Source of the DNA: Syntrophorhabdus sp. PtaB.Bin027
GTDB taxonomy: Bacteria; Desulfobacterota; Syntrophorhabdia; Syntrophorhabdales; Syntrophorhabdaceae
Direction of reading: 5' to 3'
Assembly: GCA_002067585.1 (NCBI GenBank)
Contig: MVQO01000071.1
Coordinates: 1-58,068, forward strand
Length of the DNA stretch: 58,068 nucleotides
How positions within the stretch are numbered: position 1 is the stretch's first letter; each line of letters starts with the position of its first letter. Positions 44,647 through 53,028 of this stretch are shown piece after piece. Below the pieces are notes generated by a model. That model saw nothing but the letters and a program-made list of their open reading frames with translations, was not told where the DNA came from and searched no databases. Position numbers and translations under genes: made by a program.

Positions 44647-45693
44647 TTACCTCATGATATGAATCAGCAAGTTTTCCAGTAACAACCAGCGGTTTACATT
44701 ATACCGCATAATTGTCATGGTTTCCTGCACCTTTTTCATGGCATGTTCCAGCCACCTCCGGTCGATATTTTCCCACTCAAGAAGCTCTCGAACATCCCTG
44801 TTCATGACCATTGCAGTGTCTTTCTGATCTAGGACCACATACATATCCCTTAAAAGAGAGAGCATGAAGGTAAGATACATTGAAAGATCACCGGAGGTCT
44901 TTGTACTCTGCTCAGCGAGACCTGTTGCATTGAGGAAACTTCTTCTTTTACCTGTTATGAGCTCAGCGAGCTTGTATCTCAGGTTCAGATTCCCTTCCTT
45001 CAGCCAGAACAGTCCGTTTCCAATGCTACCACATGCGATCATCGAGATAAGATCAGCCTTTTTTTCATCAACATTGAGTACTTTCCTGAAATATTCTTCA
45101 ATGTGTTCCCTCTGTAGAGGAGCAAAGGAAACCCTTACGCATCGTGAACGAATAGTAAGAGGAATTTCCCTTTCAGATGACGTTATTAGAAAGAAGATGT
45201 TGTAAGGGGGTGGTTCTTCAAGGGTTTTAAGGAGTGCATCAGCAGCGTCTTTTCTCATCCTATCTGCGTCATCAATAAGAATTGCCCGTGTTGATCCTTC
45301 ATAAGGGTATGCAAGAACCTCCTGGTTAATGCCTCTTACCTTACCATCTTTGTCACCGGCAATGAGTGAACGTGGTATGTTACTCCTTGCGGTTAGAGAG
45401 GATTTTTCCTCAGCCTCCAAGAAATCAGGGCTGTCATCGGCTTTTTTTTCCTGGGGTCCTATAAGGAGAAGATCCGGGTGTGTCTGCCGTTCAATCTTGA
45501 TGCACGCCCGACAGGTGTCACAACCGCTACCTTTCTCGCAGAGAATATGTTTTATGAATTCAAGGGCAATTTTCTTTTTGCCAATCCCACTCTGGCCTGA
45601 GAAAAGAAAGGCATGAGGTAGCCTTTCTTTCTGGAGAAATGAGAGGAGCAGGGCTTTCTGCTTTTCGTGTCCAAAAATACTATTCAATCCCAT
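44647..45693 (-). CDS. holB: DNA polymerase III delta' subunit
   Basis: The 348-residue product has a clamp-loader AAA domain: the P-loop-like S-G-Q-S-G-I-G-K-K (about residue 32), a zinc-binding C-x-x-C-x-x-C-like C-D-T-C-R-A-C (about 58-64) and the Walker B-like I-L-I-D-D-A-D-R-M. R-S-R-C-V follows. Insertion of about 30 polar residues follows the zinc module. It works with DnaX and HolA in loading the sliding clamp. It overlaps tmk by 14 nt, a widely conserved pairing. Confidence 0.93.
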   Translation of the reverse strand: MGLNSIFGHEKQKALLLSFLQKERLPHAFLFSGQSGIGKKKIALEFIKHILCEKGSGCDTCRACIKIERQTHPDLLLIGPQEKKADDSPDFLEAEEKSSLTARSNIPRSLIAGDKDGKVRGINQEVLAYPYEGSTRAILIDDADRMRKDAADALLKTLEEPPPYNIFFLITSSEREIPLTIRSRCVRVSFAPLQREHIEEYFRKVLNVDEKKADLISMIACGSIGNGLFWLKEGNLNLRYKLAELITGKRRSFLNATGLAEQSTKTSGDLSMYLTFMLSLLRDMYVVLDQKDTAMVMNRDVRELLEWENIDRRWLEHAMKKVQETMTIMRYNVNRWLLLENLLIHIMR

Positions 45694-46306
45694 GGCTCAT
45701 GAGAAGTGATTCGACTTTCTCCTTAATGATCCTGTGTACTTCATCAATCTCTGCCGTTCCATCTACAACAAAAAACCTTTTTTTGTCTTCTTTTGCAAGT
45801 TTCAGGTAAGCGTTCCGTATCTTCTGGTGAAACAAGAGACCCTCTTCCTCGAATCTGTCGAGTGGCCTGTTGTTCTTTTCCTTTCTCTTTAACCCCATGT
45901 CAGCCGTGCAATCGATGAGCACGGTAAGGGTAGGACTAATACCTCTGGTCACGAGTCGATTGAGGGTTTCAATGATCCCAAGGTCTATGCCCCGGCCATA
46001 CCCCTGGTATGCATAGGACGCATCAACAAACCTGTCGCAGAGAATTATTGTTCTATCCTTTAGGGCGGGTACTATGAGTTCTTCAACGTGTTGTGCCCTG
46101 ATCGCCATGATTGTGATAAGCTCCGATAAGGGAGACACTTTCAAATTTTTTTGAAGGGCAACATCCCTGAGCGTCTCACCATAGGCTGTACCACCTGGTT
46201 CACGAGTCTTGATCACCCTGAGGCCCTTCTTGATCAAATAATCAAAGAGAAGATCGACCTGGGTTGATTTACCACATCCTTCTATGCCTTCGAAGGTTAT
46301 AAGCAT
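45680..46306 (-). CDS. tmk: Thymidylate kinase
   Basis: The ATG at 46304-46306 (AGGA 6 nt upstream) is chosen over an upstream TTG. The 208-residue product has the P-loop F-E-G-I-E-G-C-G-K-S-T-Q, the D-R-F/Y segment C-D-R-F-V-D-A-S-Y-A-Y-Q-G-Y-G-R and T-R-E-P-G-G-T. It phosphorylates dTMP to dTDP. Tmk lies between efp and holB in the housekeeping operon. Confidence 0.96.
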   Translation of the reverse strand: MLITFEGIEGCGKSTQVDLLFDYLIKKGLRVIKTREPGGTAYGETLRDVALQKNLKVSPLSELITIMAIRAQHVEELIVPALKDRTIILCDRFVDASYAYQGYGRGIDLGIIETLNRLVTRGISPTLTVLIDCTADMGLKRKEKNNRPLDRFEEEGLLFHQKIRNAYLKLAKEDKKRFFVVDGTAEIDEVHRIIKEKVESLLMSHGIE

Positions 46307-46314
46307 GGACAATC

Positions 46315-46881
46315 CTACTTTGAAACCCGCTCTATATACTGGCCTGTTCTGGTGTCAATCTTAACAACTTCTCCTTCTTCCACGAATAAAGGAACCTGTA
46401 TCGTATACCCTGACTCGAGAAGGGCAGGTTTTGTCACATTTGTTGCTGTGTCCCCGCGAACACCAGGCTCTGTTTTAACAATCTTTAAATCCACAAAGTT
46501 CTGAATCTCAACACCGATAGGGTTTCCTTTGTAGAACAGCACCTCGATTGTAAGACCTTCCTTAATATAGTTCTTTGCATCTCCCAGATTCTTTTCGTCG
46601 ATAAATATCTGATCATAGGTGTTGGTATCCATAAAGTAAAATTTGTCCTCTTCGCTGTATAGAAACTGCATCTGGGACTCTTCGAGTTCAGGGAGGTCAA
46701 CCTTATCCCCTGACCTGAAAGTTCTATCCAACACGTTTCCTGATATAAGACTTTTTATCCTTGTCCTTACAAAGGCGCCTCCTTTGCCAGGTTTGACATG
46801 TTGGAAATCGACAATTACAAAGGGTTCATCTTCCAGAAGAATCCTTAAGCCCTTTCGAAACTCTGACGTGGATACCATCAT
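46315..46881 (-). CDS. efp: Translation elongation factor P
   Basis: The start at 46879-46881 follows GGAGG by 7 nt; the longer open frame adds 11 unlikely residues. The 188-residue product has the EF-P three-domain layout. It begins M-V-S-T-S-E-F-R-K-G-L, and the modification loop reads H-V-K-P-G-K-G-G-A-F-V-R. The modifiable tip residue is Lys in P-G-K-G, matching the lysylated type. It ends Y-I-E-R-V. EF-P relieves ribosome stalling at polyproline. Confidence 0.95.
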   Translation of the reverse strand: MMVSTSEFRKGLRILLEDEPFVIVDFQHVKPGKGGAFVRTRIKSLISGNVLDRTFRSGDKVDLPELEESQMQFLYSEEDKFYFMDTNTYDQIFIDEKNLGDAKNYIKEGLTIEVLFYKGNPIGVEIQNFVDLKIVKTEPGVRGDTATNVTKPALLESGYTIQVPLFVEEGEVVKIDTRTGQYIERVSK

Positions 46882-46967
46882 ATTAACACCTCCGAGTGAT
46901 GTAGCGCTAAGCATTCAGAACATAGCGTAAATCAGTAAAAATTCCTGTGGCAAACAATGATGCGTGC

Positions 46968-48041
46968 CTATGCTTTTATATGGAGCTCATCCTTACGAAC
47001 TCGCGTGAGTATCCGGGGGGCGTCAGAAGTAATGAGTACCATATCTTCCAAACGAACGCCGCCCAAATTTGGAATATAGATTCCGGGCTCAATGGTTATG
47101 ACCATTCCCTCTTCCAGGAGGCCATCGCCAGTGCTGTTGATAGCTGGAGCCTCATGAACGGCGATTCCAACACCATGGCCTGTGCCGTGCCGGAAAAATT
47201 CTCCATAGCCTGCGGAACCAATAAAACCTCTTACAATCATATCCATTTCTTTGATGGGCATGCCAGCCCGTGCTTTTTCAAGGGCAAGTTGTTTCGCATT
47301 GTTTACGACTGTGTAAATATCCTGCAATTTTCCGTTAACATCACCAATTGAAAGTGTGCAGGTCTCATCGCTACAATAACCATCGACGTGGGCGCCGAAA
47401 TCTATGATGACCATTTCACCATCACGAATCCTTTTATCGGTTGGTTCAGCATGGGGAAGGGCTGCCCTTGGTCCTGAGGCTACTATTGTAGGGAAAGAAG
47501 GGCCTTCTGCGCCAAGTTGGCGCATAGCGTAGTCCAGATTGTTTGCAACCTCCTTTTCTGTCTGTCCGGGATGAATCCTACTAAAAACATCATTGAATGC
47601 TTGGGTCGCAATGTCTATTGCTTTGATAATACTGTCAATCTCACCAGGCTCTTTGTTTTTTCTTATTTCCTCAATTGTAGCATCGAGAGGAATAAATTCG
47701 ATGTTTTCAATTGCATCGGACCATTTCTTGAATGTGAAAAACGTTGTGTGAATGCTATCAAAACCGATTCGCTCGATTTTATACTGGCTGCATAGTTCTC
47801 CAAGGACGTTTCGCTTGTCACGAACTTCGATTATTCTAATACCATGTGTAACCTCTTGCGCATAAGTAACATACCTGAAATCTGTTAACAGGAAAATATC
47901 GCCTTTTGTGATAAAAAGTGTTCCTTCGCTGCCACGAAAGCCGGTGAGATAGAAGATGTTGTCCATGCCCTTAAGGAGGCACGCATCTACCTTCTTTGAA
48001 CTCATGAGGGATAGAACTTTTTCAATCCTGTTTTCTCTCAT
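46968..48041 (-). CDS. pepQ: M24 aminopeptidase P / Xaa-Pro dipeptidase family protein
   Basis: The 357-residue product has an N-terminal creatinase-like domain and a C-terminal pita-bread domain. Metal ligands are visible in I-I-D-F-G-A-H-V-D-G-Y-C-S-D, F-R-H-G-T-G-H-G-V-G, I-T-I-E-P-G-I-Y and L-E-D-M-V. The family removes N-terminal residues before proline or splits Xaa-Pro dipeptides. It lies directly upstream of efp, a frequent arrangement. Whether it is PepQ or PepP cannot be decided by eye. Confidence 0.9.
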   Translation of the reverse strand: MRENRIEKVLSLMSSKKVDACLLKGMDNIFYLTGFRGSEGTLFITKGDIFLLTDFRYVTYAQEVTHGIRIIEVRDKRNVLGELCSQYKIERIGFDSIHTTFFTFKKWSDAIENIEFIPLDATIEEIRKNKEPGEIDSIIKAIDIATQAFNDVFSRIHPGQTEKEVANNLDYAMRQLGAEGPSFPTIVASGPRAALPHAEPTDKRIRDGEMVIIDFGAHVDGYCSDETCTLSIGDVNGKLQDIYTVVNNAKQLALEKARAGMPIKEMDMIVRGFIGSAGYGEFFRHGTGHGVGIAVHEAPAINSTGDGLLEEGMVITIEPGIYIPNLGGVRLEDMVLITSDAPRILTRVRKDELHIKA

Positions 48042-48047
48042 GTACTG

Positions 48048-48260
48048 TCACCGGTTTTTGTTACGAAGAACCCTTTTAAAGAGGGGGGATCTGCTTTTTT
48101 CCTTGAGGGTTTTTTTGAGAGAAGAAAGCCTCACTCTATAGCTGTCATTTTCCGGCTCCTTTGCCAGGAGCTGGTCATAGATTGCTATTGCTTTTTCAAG
48201 ATAGCCTTGCTCCAAATATATCTCTGCCAGCGTTGCAGAAACAATTCCATTCTTTTCCAT
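48048..48260 (-). CDS. Small TPR-motif protein
   Basis: The 70-residue product contains one clear tetratricopeptide unit (L-A-E-I-Y-L-E-Q-G-Y-L-E-K-A-I-A-I-Y-D-Q) followed by a basic tail. It starts at ATG 48260 with only a distant GGAG and ends 6 nt before pepQ. Short TPR proteins of this kind upstream of pepQ/efp are plausible co-operonic accessory proteins with no known function. Confidence 0.6.
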   Translation of the reverse strand: MEKNGIVSATLAEIYLEQGYLEKAIAIYDQLLAKEPENDSYRVRLSSLKKTLKEKSRSPLFKRVLRNKNR

Positions 48261-48344
48261 GATTGGATAGTTAAAGAAATCTCCCTGTAAAAATCAAGTT
48301 AAAACTACCAAAACAAAAGATCAATCAGTAATCTTTACAGAGAA

Positions 48345-48776
48345 CTACGATGTTATCTCGAGAAGGTTTATTTCAAACGCTAAATCTTTACCTGCAAGGG
48401 GATGGTTTGCATCCAAAGTGACTGTTTCATCAGTCAATGCTTTAACTAAGACTGACATGTGTCCACCATCAGGTGTGCGCATCTGCAAAACGTCTCCTAC
48501 TTGCAGGTCAATGTTTGGAGGTATCTGGGTCCTTTTTATAGAACCGACAAGATCTTCCAAATAAGGACCGTAGGCATCCGCAGATGCTATTGAGACAGTC
48601 TTTGTATCTCCCACAGTCATTCCAATGACCTCTTTCTCAAAGCCAGGAATCACCATTTTCTGTCCAATAGTAAACTCGAGCGGTTCTCTGTTGAAGGATG
48701 AATCGAACACTGTGCCGTCACACAAGTGACCGGTATAATGAACTTTTACAGTGTCATTGACTTTAGCCTCTGTCAT
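48345..48776 (-). CDS. FKBP-type peptidyl-prolyl isomerase, SlyD-like
   Basis: The 143-residue product has the FKBP core: V-K-V-H-Y-T-G-H-L-C-D-G-T-V-F-D-S-S, P-G-F-E-K-E-V-I-G-M and A-Y-G-P-Y. An inserted flap segment and the family-typical N-H-P-L-A-G-K-D-L-A-F-E-I at the end place it in the SlyD/SlpA group. It lacks the His-rich metal tail of E. coli SlyD. It catalyses prolyl isomerisation and acts as a folding helper in the cytoplasm. Confidence 0.92.
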   Translation of the reverse strand: MTEAKVNDTVKVHYTGHLCDGTVFDSSFNREPLEFTIGQKMVIPGFEKEVIGMTVGDTKTVSIASADAYGPYLEDLVGSIKRTQIPPNIDLQVGDVLQMRTPDGGHMSVLVKALTDETVTLDANHPLAGKDLAFEINLLEITS

Positions 48777-48820
48777 AATTTCCTCTTAATGTTTTGGAAT
48801 TGCAGGCTTCTGGCATATTT

Positions 48821-49018
48821 CTAATCATAAAAGCTTTTACGACGTTGAGCCTTCATCCTTCTCTTTTGCGCCTCTCTCCTTTTTCTTCGGTCCTTTACAG
48901 AAGGTTTTTCATAGAAGCTTCTCTTCTTAATCTCTTTAAAGAGACCTTCTTTTTGGAGCTGACGCTTCAGATCCTTGATTGCTTTTTCAATGTTGTCGTC
49001 ATGTACTCTTATTTCCAA
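48821..49018 (-). CDS. rpsU: 30S ribosomal protein S21
   Basis: The 65-residue, very basic product fits bS21: E-I-R-V-H-D-D-N-I-E-K-A-I-K-D-L-K-R, G-L-F-K-E-I-K-K-R-S-F-Y-E-K-P-S and a tail of Arg and Lys. It opens with TTG, which begins exactly where S21 homologs begin, behind a purine-rich stretch. S21 sits on the 30S platform near the anti-Shine-Dalgarno sequence. It lies between the RNA-binding protein and the FKBP gene. Confidence 0.93.
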   Translation of the reverse strand: MEIRVHDDNIEKAIKDLKRQLQKEGLFKEIKKRSFYEKPSVKDRRKRREAQKRRMKAQRRKSFYD

Positions 49019-49116
49019 TGTTTTCTTTCCCTTTCTTTCCCCTGTATTGATTTGTGAAATACGTGATCGTTCGGTGTGCCCATAAAGGGGAATCTGTCAA
49101 TTATTAAAGAAGTTTT

Positions 49117-49386
49117 TTAATATCCTCGTGGGCCGCCCTGTCTCGGTTTATCCTTTTTAGGGCGTGCTTCATCAACGGTGAGGGTTCGGCCCATAAATTG
49201 TGAACCATGCAACTCCTTTTTTGCTTTTTCTGCTTCGGCTTGTGAACCCATATCAACAAAGCCAAATCCTTTTCCCTCGATTACTCTCACATCACGAACC
49301 TCGCCAAAACCGGCAAATAGTTCCTTAATTTCTTCCACGGTCGAGGAATAATTCAGGTTACCCACATACAGTTTGCTGCCTTCCAT
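49117..49386 (-). CDS. RRM-domain RNA-binding protein
   Basis: The 89-residue protein is a single RNA recognition motif with RNP2 K-L-Y-V-G-N-L-N-Y and RNP1 G-K-G-F-G-F-V-D-M (about residue 40-48), plus a short Gly/Arg/Pro tail. Bacterial homologs are cold-induced or abundant RNA binders of unsettled role. The ribosome site (GGAGG, 5 nt spacing) is locked in a perfect 8-bp hairpin with the leader, listed separately. Confidence 0.92.
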   Translation of the reverse strand: MEGSKLYVGNLNYSSTVEEIKELFAGFGEVRDVRVIEGKGFGFVDMGSQAEAEKAKKELHGSQFMGRTLTVDEARPKKDKPRQGGPRGY

Positions 49387-49390
49387 TCAA

Positions 49391-49429
49391 CCCTCCACTT
49401 TGTTGAATTAAATCGTTTCTTGTGGAGGG
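49391..49429 (-). promoter_or_regulatory. Hairpin that sequesters the ribosome site of the RRM gene
   Basis: On the minus strand CCCTCCAC (49422-49429) pairs perfectly with GTGGAGGG (49391-49398) across a 23-nt loop. The second arm contains the whole Shine-Dalgarno GGAGG, 5 nt before the ATG. Such a structure could act as an RNA thermometer or as an autoregulatory target of the RNA-binding protein itself. Confidence 0.6.
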
Positions 49430-49665
49430 GTGAATGTGGATCCTGTTCCGCTCCATATGAAACTACAGTGCACAGGAATAAAATCCCACTACCAAATCAG
49501 CTTATACCCTGATACTGTTAAGGGTAACCTACAATAGAATGTATAATATAACAATTGGGCAAGAATTGGAAGCTTTTTATTTCGCTTAGAGAAAGCGGTT
49601 TGTAGCGAAGTGACCACAAATGTAATAAAATATCCATTGAATTAGAAGCTTGTGAGGAGAAAACC

Positions 49666-50109
49666 ATGAAATATCAAGTCGGTGAAATGGGCAGAATTGT
49701 GGTCGCAAGGTTTGAGGATGGAGACGAAATCATACAGGGCCTGTCTGATATTGCAAAGAAAGAGGACCTTCGAGCCGCAGTGTTTTATCTGGTAGGGGGA
49801 ATAAAAGAGGGGAGGATTGTGGTGGGACCGGAAAAAGATGTGTTCCCCCCGACCCCAGTATGGAAAGTATTGAATGAAAGCCATGAATCAGCCGGTGTGG
49901 GCACGATATTTTGGTACAGGAATGAGCCAAGAATTCATTTTCATGGAGTATATGGAAAACATGATATGGTAAAGACAGGATGCCTCCGTGAACTTGCAAG
50001 GGCATTCATTGTCATGGAGGCTGTCATTATTGAAATCAAAGGCATCAATGCAGTGCGTGACCTCGATCCCCGCTCACAGATGGTATTGCTCAAGATGATT
50101 GACAGTTGA
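49666..50109 (+). CDS. PPC (DUF296) domain protein
   Basis: The 147-residue product is a stand-alone PPC/DUF296 domain: F-E-D-G-D-E-I-I-Q-G-L near the start, a middle F-Y-L-V-G-G-I-K-E-G and H-F-H-G-V-Y-G-K (about residues 96-103), where the histidines may bind metal. Homologs are called DNA-binding proteins, but bacterial single-domain versions have no proven function. GAGGAG precedes the ATG at about 7 nt. It is alone on the plus strand. Confidence 0.88.
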   Translation: MKYQVGEMGRIVVARFEDGDEIIQGLSDIAKKEDLRAAVFYLVGGIKEGRIVVGPEKDVFPPTPVWKVLNESHESAGVGTIFWYRNEPRIHFHGVYGKHDMVKTGCLRELARAFIVMEAVIIEIKGINAVRDLDPRSQMVLLKMIDS

Positions 50110-50386
50110 AAGGGCCCAGCTTTTATTAAAAGAGCCCCTTACAGTGTTGAGGTACGAATTAATTTGCTCACCATGGCACTGACGTTAGCAATCTGACTAT
50201 GCCCTGGCTGACCACAGCAGCTTTTGTTTTTTCCCGCCAACCAATTCACATTGTTGGGGCATGTGTCTATCTGCGCTGAGGCTTCGGAAGGCAGCCGTCC
50301 CGTCCATTGCAAAGCTGCCCGAATTTACCCTTCAAACTCATGGTATTTACTGGGCAGATTCCAGTGCATGTGTCAATGCCGACTAT
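50110..50386. other. Intergenic region after the PPC gene
   Basis: These 277 bp between convergent genes hold an imperfect hairpin near 50112-50143 (GGGC arms with a TTTTATTAAAA top) that could end transcription from the left. I see nothing else recognisable. Short frames across it have no ribosome sites. Confidence 0.4.
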
Positions 50387-51157
50387 TTATTCTTTATCTT
50401 TCTGCGCTTTAGTTATCCGCCGCCGTACCTTTGCCCAACTCTTGGTTATTAAAAAACTCTCCTCCATATTGTCGATCATCTTTTCAAACTTATTCATAGG
50501 GATTGCAATTGTGAGTGTGTTGCCAGGGACAGAGGGCCGTGCAGAAACATCAAACATACCGAGCACTGCCCGAGGGCGGTTTGCTGATTTTTCAAGATAT
50601 GGATGGGTTACGATGGTTGAACAACCGGCAGCAAAAGGTGCAAATACCCCCTCTGGTTCGATTTCGTCAAAGCTTGCTAGGGTAAAGACGCCTGAAAGTA
50701 CGTCTGGAGGTGCAAAGAAGATTACTACATCAGGATTATCATAGGCGTCGATCTTATCCCATCTCTTAAAAACAATGTATTCTGCCGGCGCCTTGAAGCT
50801 TGGCATATTTTTCATGACTTCCTTTACAATGGCCGGTGACTTTTTATAACGTTCTCCTTCCATTTCCCCGGGTATCCCACACGAGAGAAAGTACTCGAAG
50901 TTTGGCATAAAACCTTGGTTGAATCCCAGATACTTTTTACCGCCAAAACAGCCAACTGCACCAACATGCAAGGCAACAGACGTTCCTTTTCTTGTTCGTG
51001 CTATGTCTGCAATAACGCACCTGTGCTCTGCCTTTGGCGGTTTTATCTTTATTACATTAACCGGATTGTCAGTGTAGAAGAAAATGATCGGTAAGTCTGC
51101 TTTGCCAAAATATTTTTCCCACAGTTTTATAAACTTTTCTTTTTTTGCTGAATCCAT
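50387..51157 (-). CDS. DUF169 family protein
   Basis: The 256-residue product has the DUF169 features: P-I-I-F-F-Y near residue 24, H-R-C-V-I-A-D-I-A-R-T-R-K-G, A-V-G-C-F-G-G-K-K-Y-L-G-F (about 70-82) and F-A-A-G-C-S-T-I-V-T-H-P (about 178-189). The three conserved cysteines suggest an Fe-S or metal site. The family occurs in anaerobes and methanogens with no established function. It is monocistronic here. Confidence 0.85.
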   Translation of the reverse strand: MDSAKKEKFIKLWEKYFGKADLPIIFFYTDNPVNVIKIKPPKAEHRCVIADIARTRKGTSVALHVGAVGCFGGKKYLGFNQGFMPNFEYFLSCGIPGEMEGERYKKSPAIVKEVMKNMPSFKAPAEYIVFKRWDKIDAYDNPDVVIFFAPPDVLSGVFTLASFDEIEPEGVFAPFAAGCSTIVTHPYLEKSANRPRAVLGMFDVSARPSVPGNTLTIAIPMNKFEKMIDNMEESFLITKSWAKVRRRITKAQKDKE

Positions 51158-51372
51158 TACCTGTCCTCCATGATCACAATATTTTGATAAAAAAAGCGTA
51201 TGACCTGTTCTGTCCTGCGTGACACCAACATTTTAATGTAAAAACCAGGTTATTTCATTATTTTTCTATTCAATAAATGCAAACCTTTCAAAGAATCATT
51301 TACATTCATAATTTTATGGTATGATTATAACCTATGGTCAGTTAACCTACAAAACTCTGAGGAGATCGAAAA

Positions 51373-52917
51373 GTGAAGAGAAACAGGATATTTCTTTTAT
51401 GGATTATCATGTTGGTGTTTACTGTTTGCTCCAAAGCAGTAGCTCAAGACGCAAAAACATACTTTGAACAGGGTAATGACCATTTCCGCTCTGGCAACTA
51501 CCTTGAAGCTATCAAGAGCTATGATAATGCCCTTGCAATAGATCCTCGGGATAGCAGGCTCTTTCTCCTTCGCGGGGTATCATATGCTGCTCTAGGGAAA
51601 TATGAAGATGCAATAAAAGATTACGACAAATCTGCAGAGCTTAACCCAAAATATGCTGCCACGTATGGTAAGCGAGGAGAGGCTTATGCGGCAATGGGCA
51701 AAAACAGCGAGGCTATCAAAGATTTTGACATGTCAATCGAGCTTAACCCCAAAGATGCTTCATTGTATGTTCGGCGTGGGGCTGCATACGCAGCTCTGGG
51801 GAAATATGTTGAGGCAATCATGAATTGTGATGATGCGATTAAACTGAGTCCGGAGTATTTTGAAGCATACATCAATCGTGGTATAGCTCATTATATGTCA
51901 GGAAATTACCATGAAGCCATCAAAAACTATGATGTAGCTGCGAAGCTTAATCCGCGAGAAAATACCGTCAATCTTCTTCGGGGGGCTCCCCATGCAGCTC
52001 TGGGTAATTATCCCGAAGCCATTAAGAATTACGACAGGGCAATATCGTTAAACCCCACATATGTGGAAGCTTACTCTAACCGTGGTCTGGTTTATTCCAT
52101 GTCAGGCAATTACCGCGAGGCTATAAAGAATTATAACAAAGCCATTGAACTTAACCCTAAAGATATTGCAACGTATCGCCGTCGTGCAGATGCACACGAA
52201 AAAACGAACAGCGACGATGACGCAATAAAAGATTATGATAAGCTGATAGGGTTTGGTCTGAAAGATGCTACTGTTTATCTAAAACGAGGCAGTTTATTCG
52301 ACAAGACAGGCAAGTTTTCAGATGCCATAAACGACTTTGATGAAGCTATCAAGCTGAAGCCGGATTATTTTGAAGCCTACTACAAAAAAGCCCTGGTTTT
52401 GTATGCCATGGCTCGCTATCCCGAATCCATTGCCACCTTTGACAGGGCAATAGAGATAAATCCTGATTTTTCTGTTGCTTATTATAACCGTGGGATCGCA
52501 TATGCTGTGACAGGTAACCAGGTTGAGGCCGTCAGGAACTATGAAAAGGCCTCAAGTCTCAATCCAAAGGACCCGGCTATCTATGTTCGCCAAGGAGATG
52601 CGTATACAATTCTGCGGGAGTATGCGAATGCAGCACAGAGCTATGAAAAGGCCCTTAATCTTGACCCAAAGGCGCCTGGCGTCTATTATAATCGTGGTCT
52701 TGCCCTAGCAAAGCTGAAAGATCATGCTGAGGCAATAAAGAGTTTCAGCAAGGCCGTTGAACTAAACCCTGGATTTGTGAATGCTTTATACAACCGGGCA
52801 GTTTCTTTCAGGGAATTGGGCCGTGAGGCAGAGGCTCTCAATGACTACAAGGCGGCAGCGAGGCTTGGTGACCATGGATCGCAGTATTATTTAAGATCAA
52901 AAGGAATTAAATGGTAA
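51373..52917 (+). CDS. Exported tetratricopeptide-repeat protein
   Basis: The 514-residue product starts with GTG (GAGGAG about 8 nt upstream). A signal peptide (about 25 residues, ending V-A-Q-D) is followed by about 14 TPR units, each near 34 residues with Y-x-x-A-I-K-x-Y-x-x-A-I-x-L-N-P-K. One unit has a changed Gly/Ala pattern (A-P-H-A-A-L). The repeats leave almost no other domain, so it is a scaffold in the periplasm or envelope. The partner is unknown. Its coding DNA contains near-repeats because of the protein repeats. Confidence 0.88.
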   Translation: MKRNRIFLLWIIMLVFTVCSKAVAQDAKTYFEQGNDHFRSGNYLEAIKSYDNALAIDPRDSRLFLLRGVSYAALGKYEDAIKDYDKSAELNPKYAATYGKRGEAYAAMGKNSEAIKDFDMSIELNPKDASLYVRRGAAYAALGKYVEAIMNCDDAIKLSPEYFEAYINRGIAHYMSGNYHEAIKNYDVAAKLNPRENTVNLLRGAPHAALGNYPEAIKNYDRAISLNPTYVEAYSNRGLVYSMSGNYREAIKNYNKAIELNPKDIATYRRRADAHEKTNSDDDAIKDYDKLIGFGLKDATVYLKRGSLFDKTGKFSDAINDFDEAIKLKPDYFEAYYKKALVLYAMARYPESIATFDRAIEINPDFSVAYYNRGIAYAVTGNQVEAVRNYEKASSLNPKDPAIYVRQGDAYTILREYANAAQSYEKALNLDPKAPGVYYNRGLALAKLKDHAEAIKSFSKAVELNPGFVNALYNRAVSFRELGREAEALNDYKAAARLGDHGSQYYLRSKGIKW

Positions 52918-53028
52918 GTCTCGGCCTTCCTAAAAAATAGCTCTAAGCCGTAATAATGCATGAGCAGGCGCTATGGGCGCATCAGGCCTGTTTATTTGTT
53001 TTCTAGGGGTTGGCACGGGAGGCCCGAG

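Noticed and set aside
51373..52917. DNA repeats that might suggest a CRISPR or satellite array
   Set aside because: The near-repeats of about 102 bp are the coding trace of TPR units in one protein, with diverged sequence.
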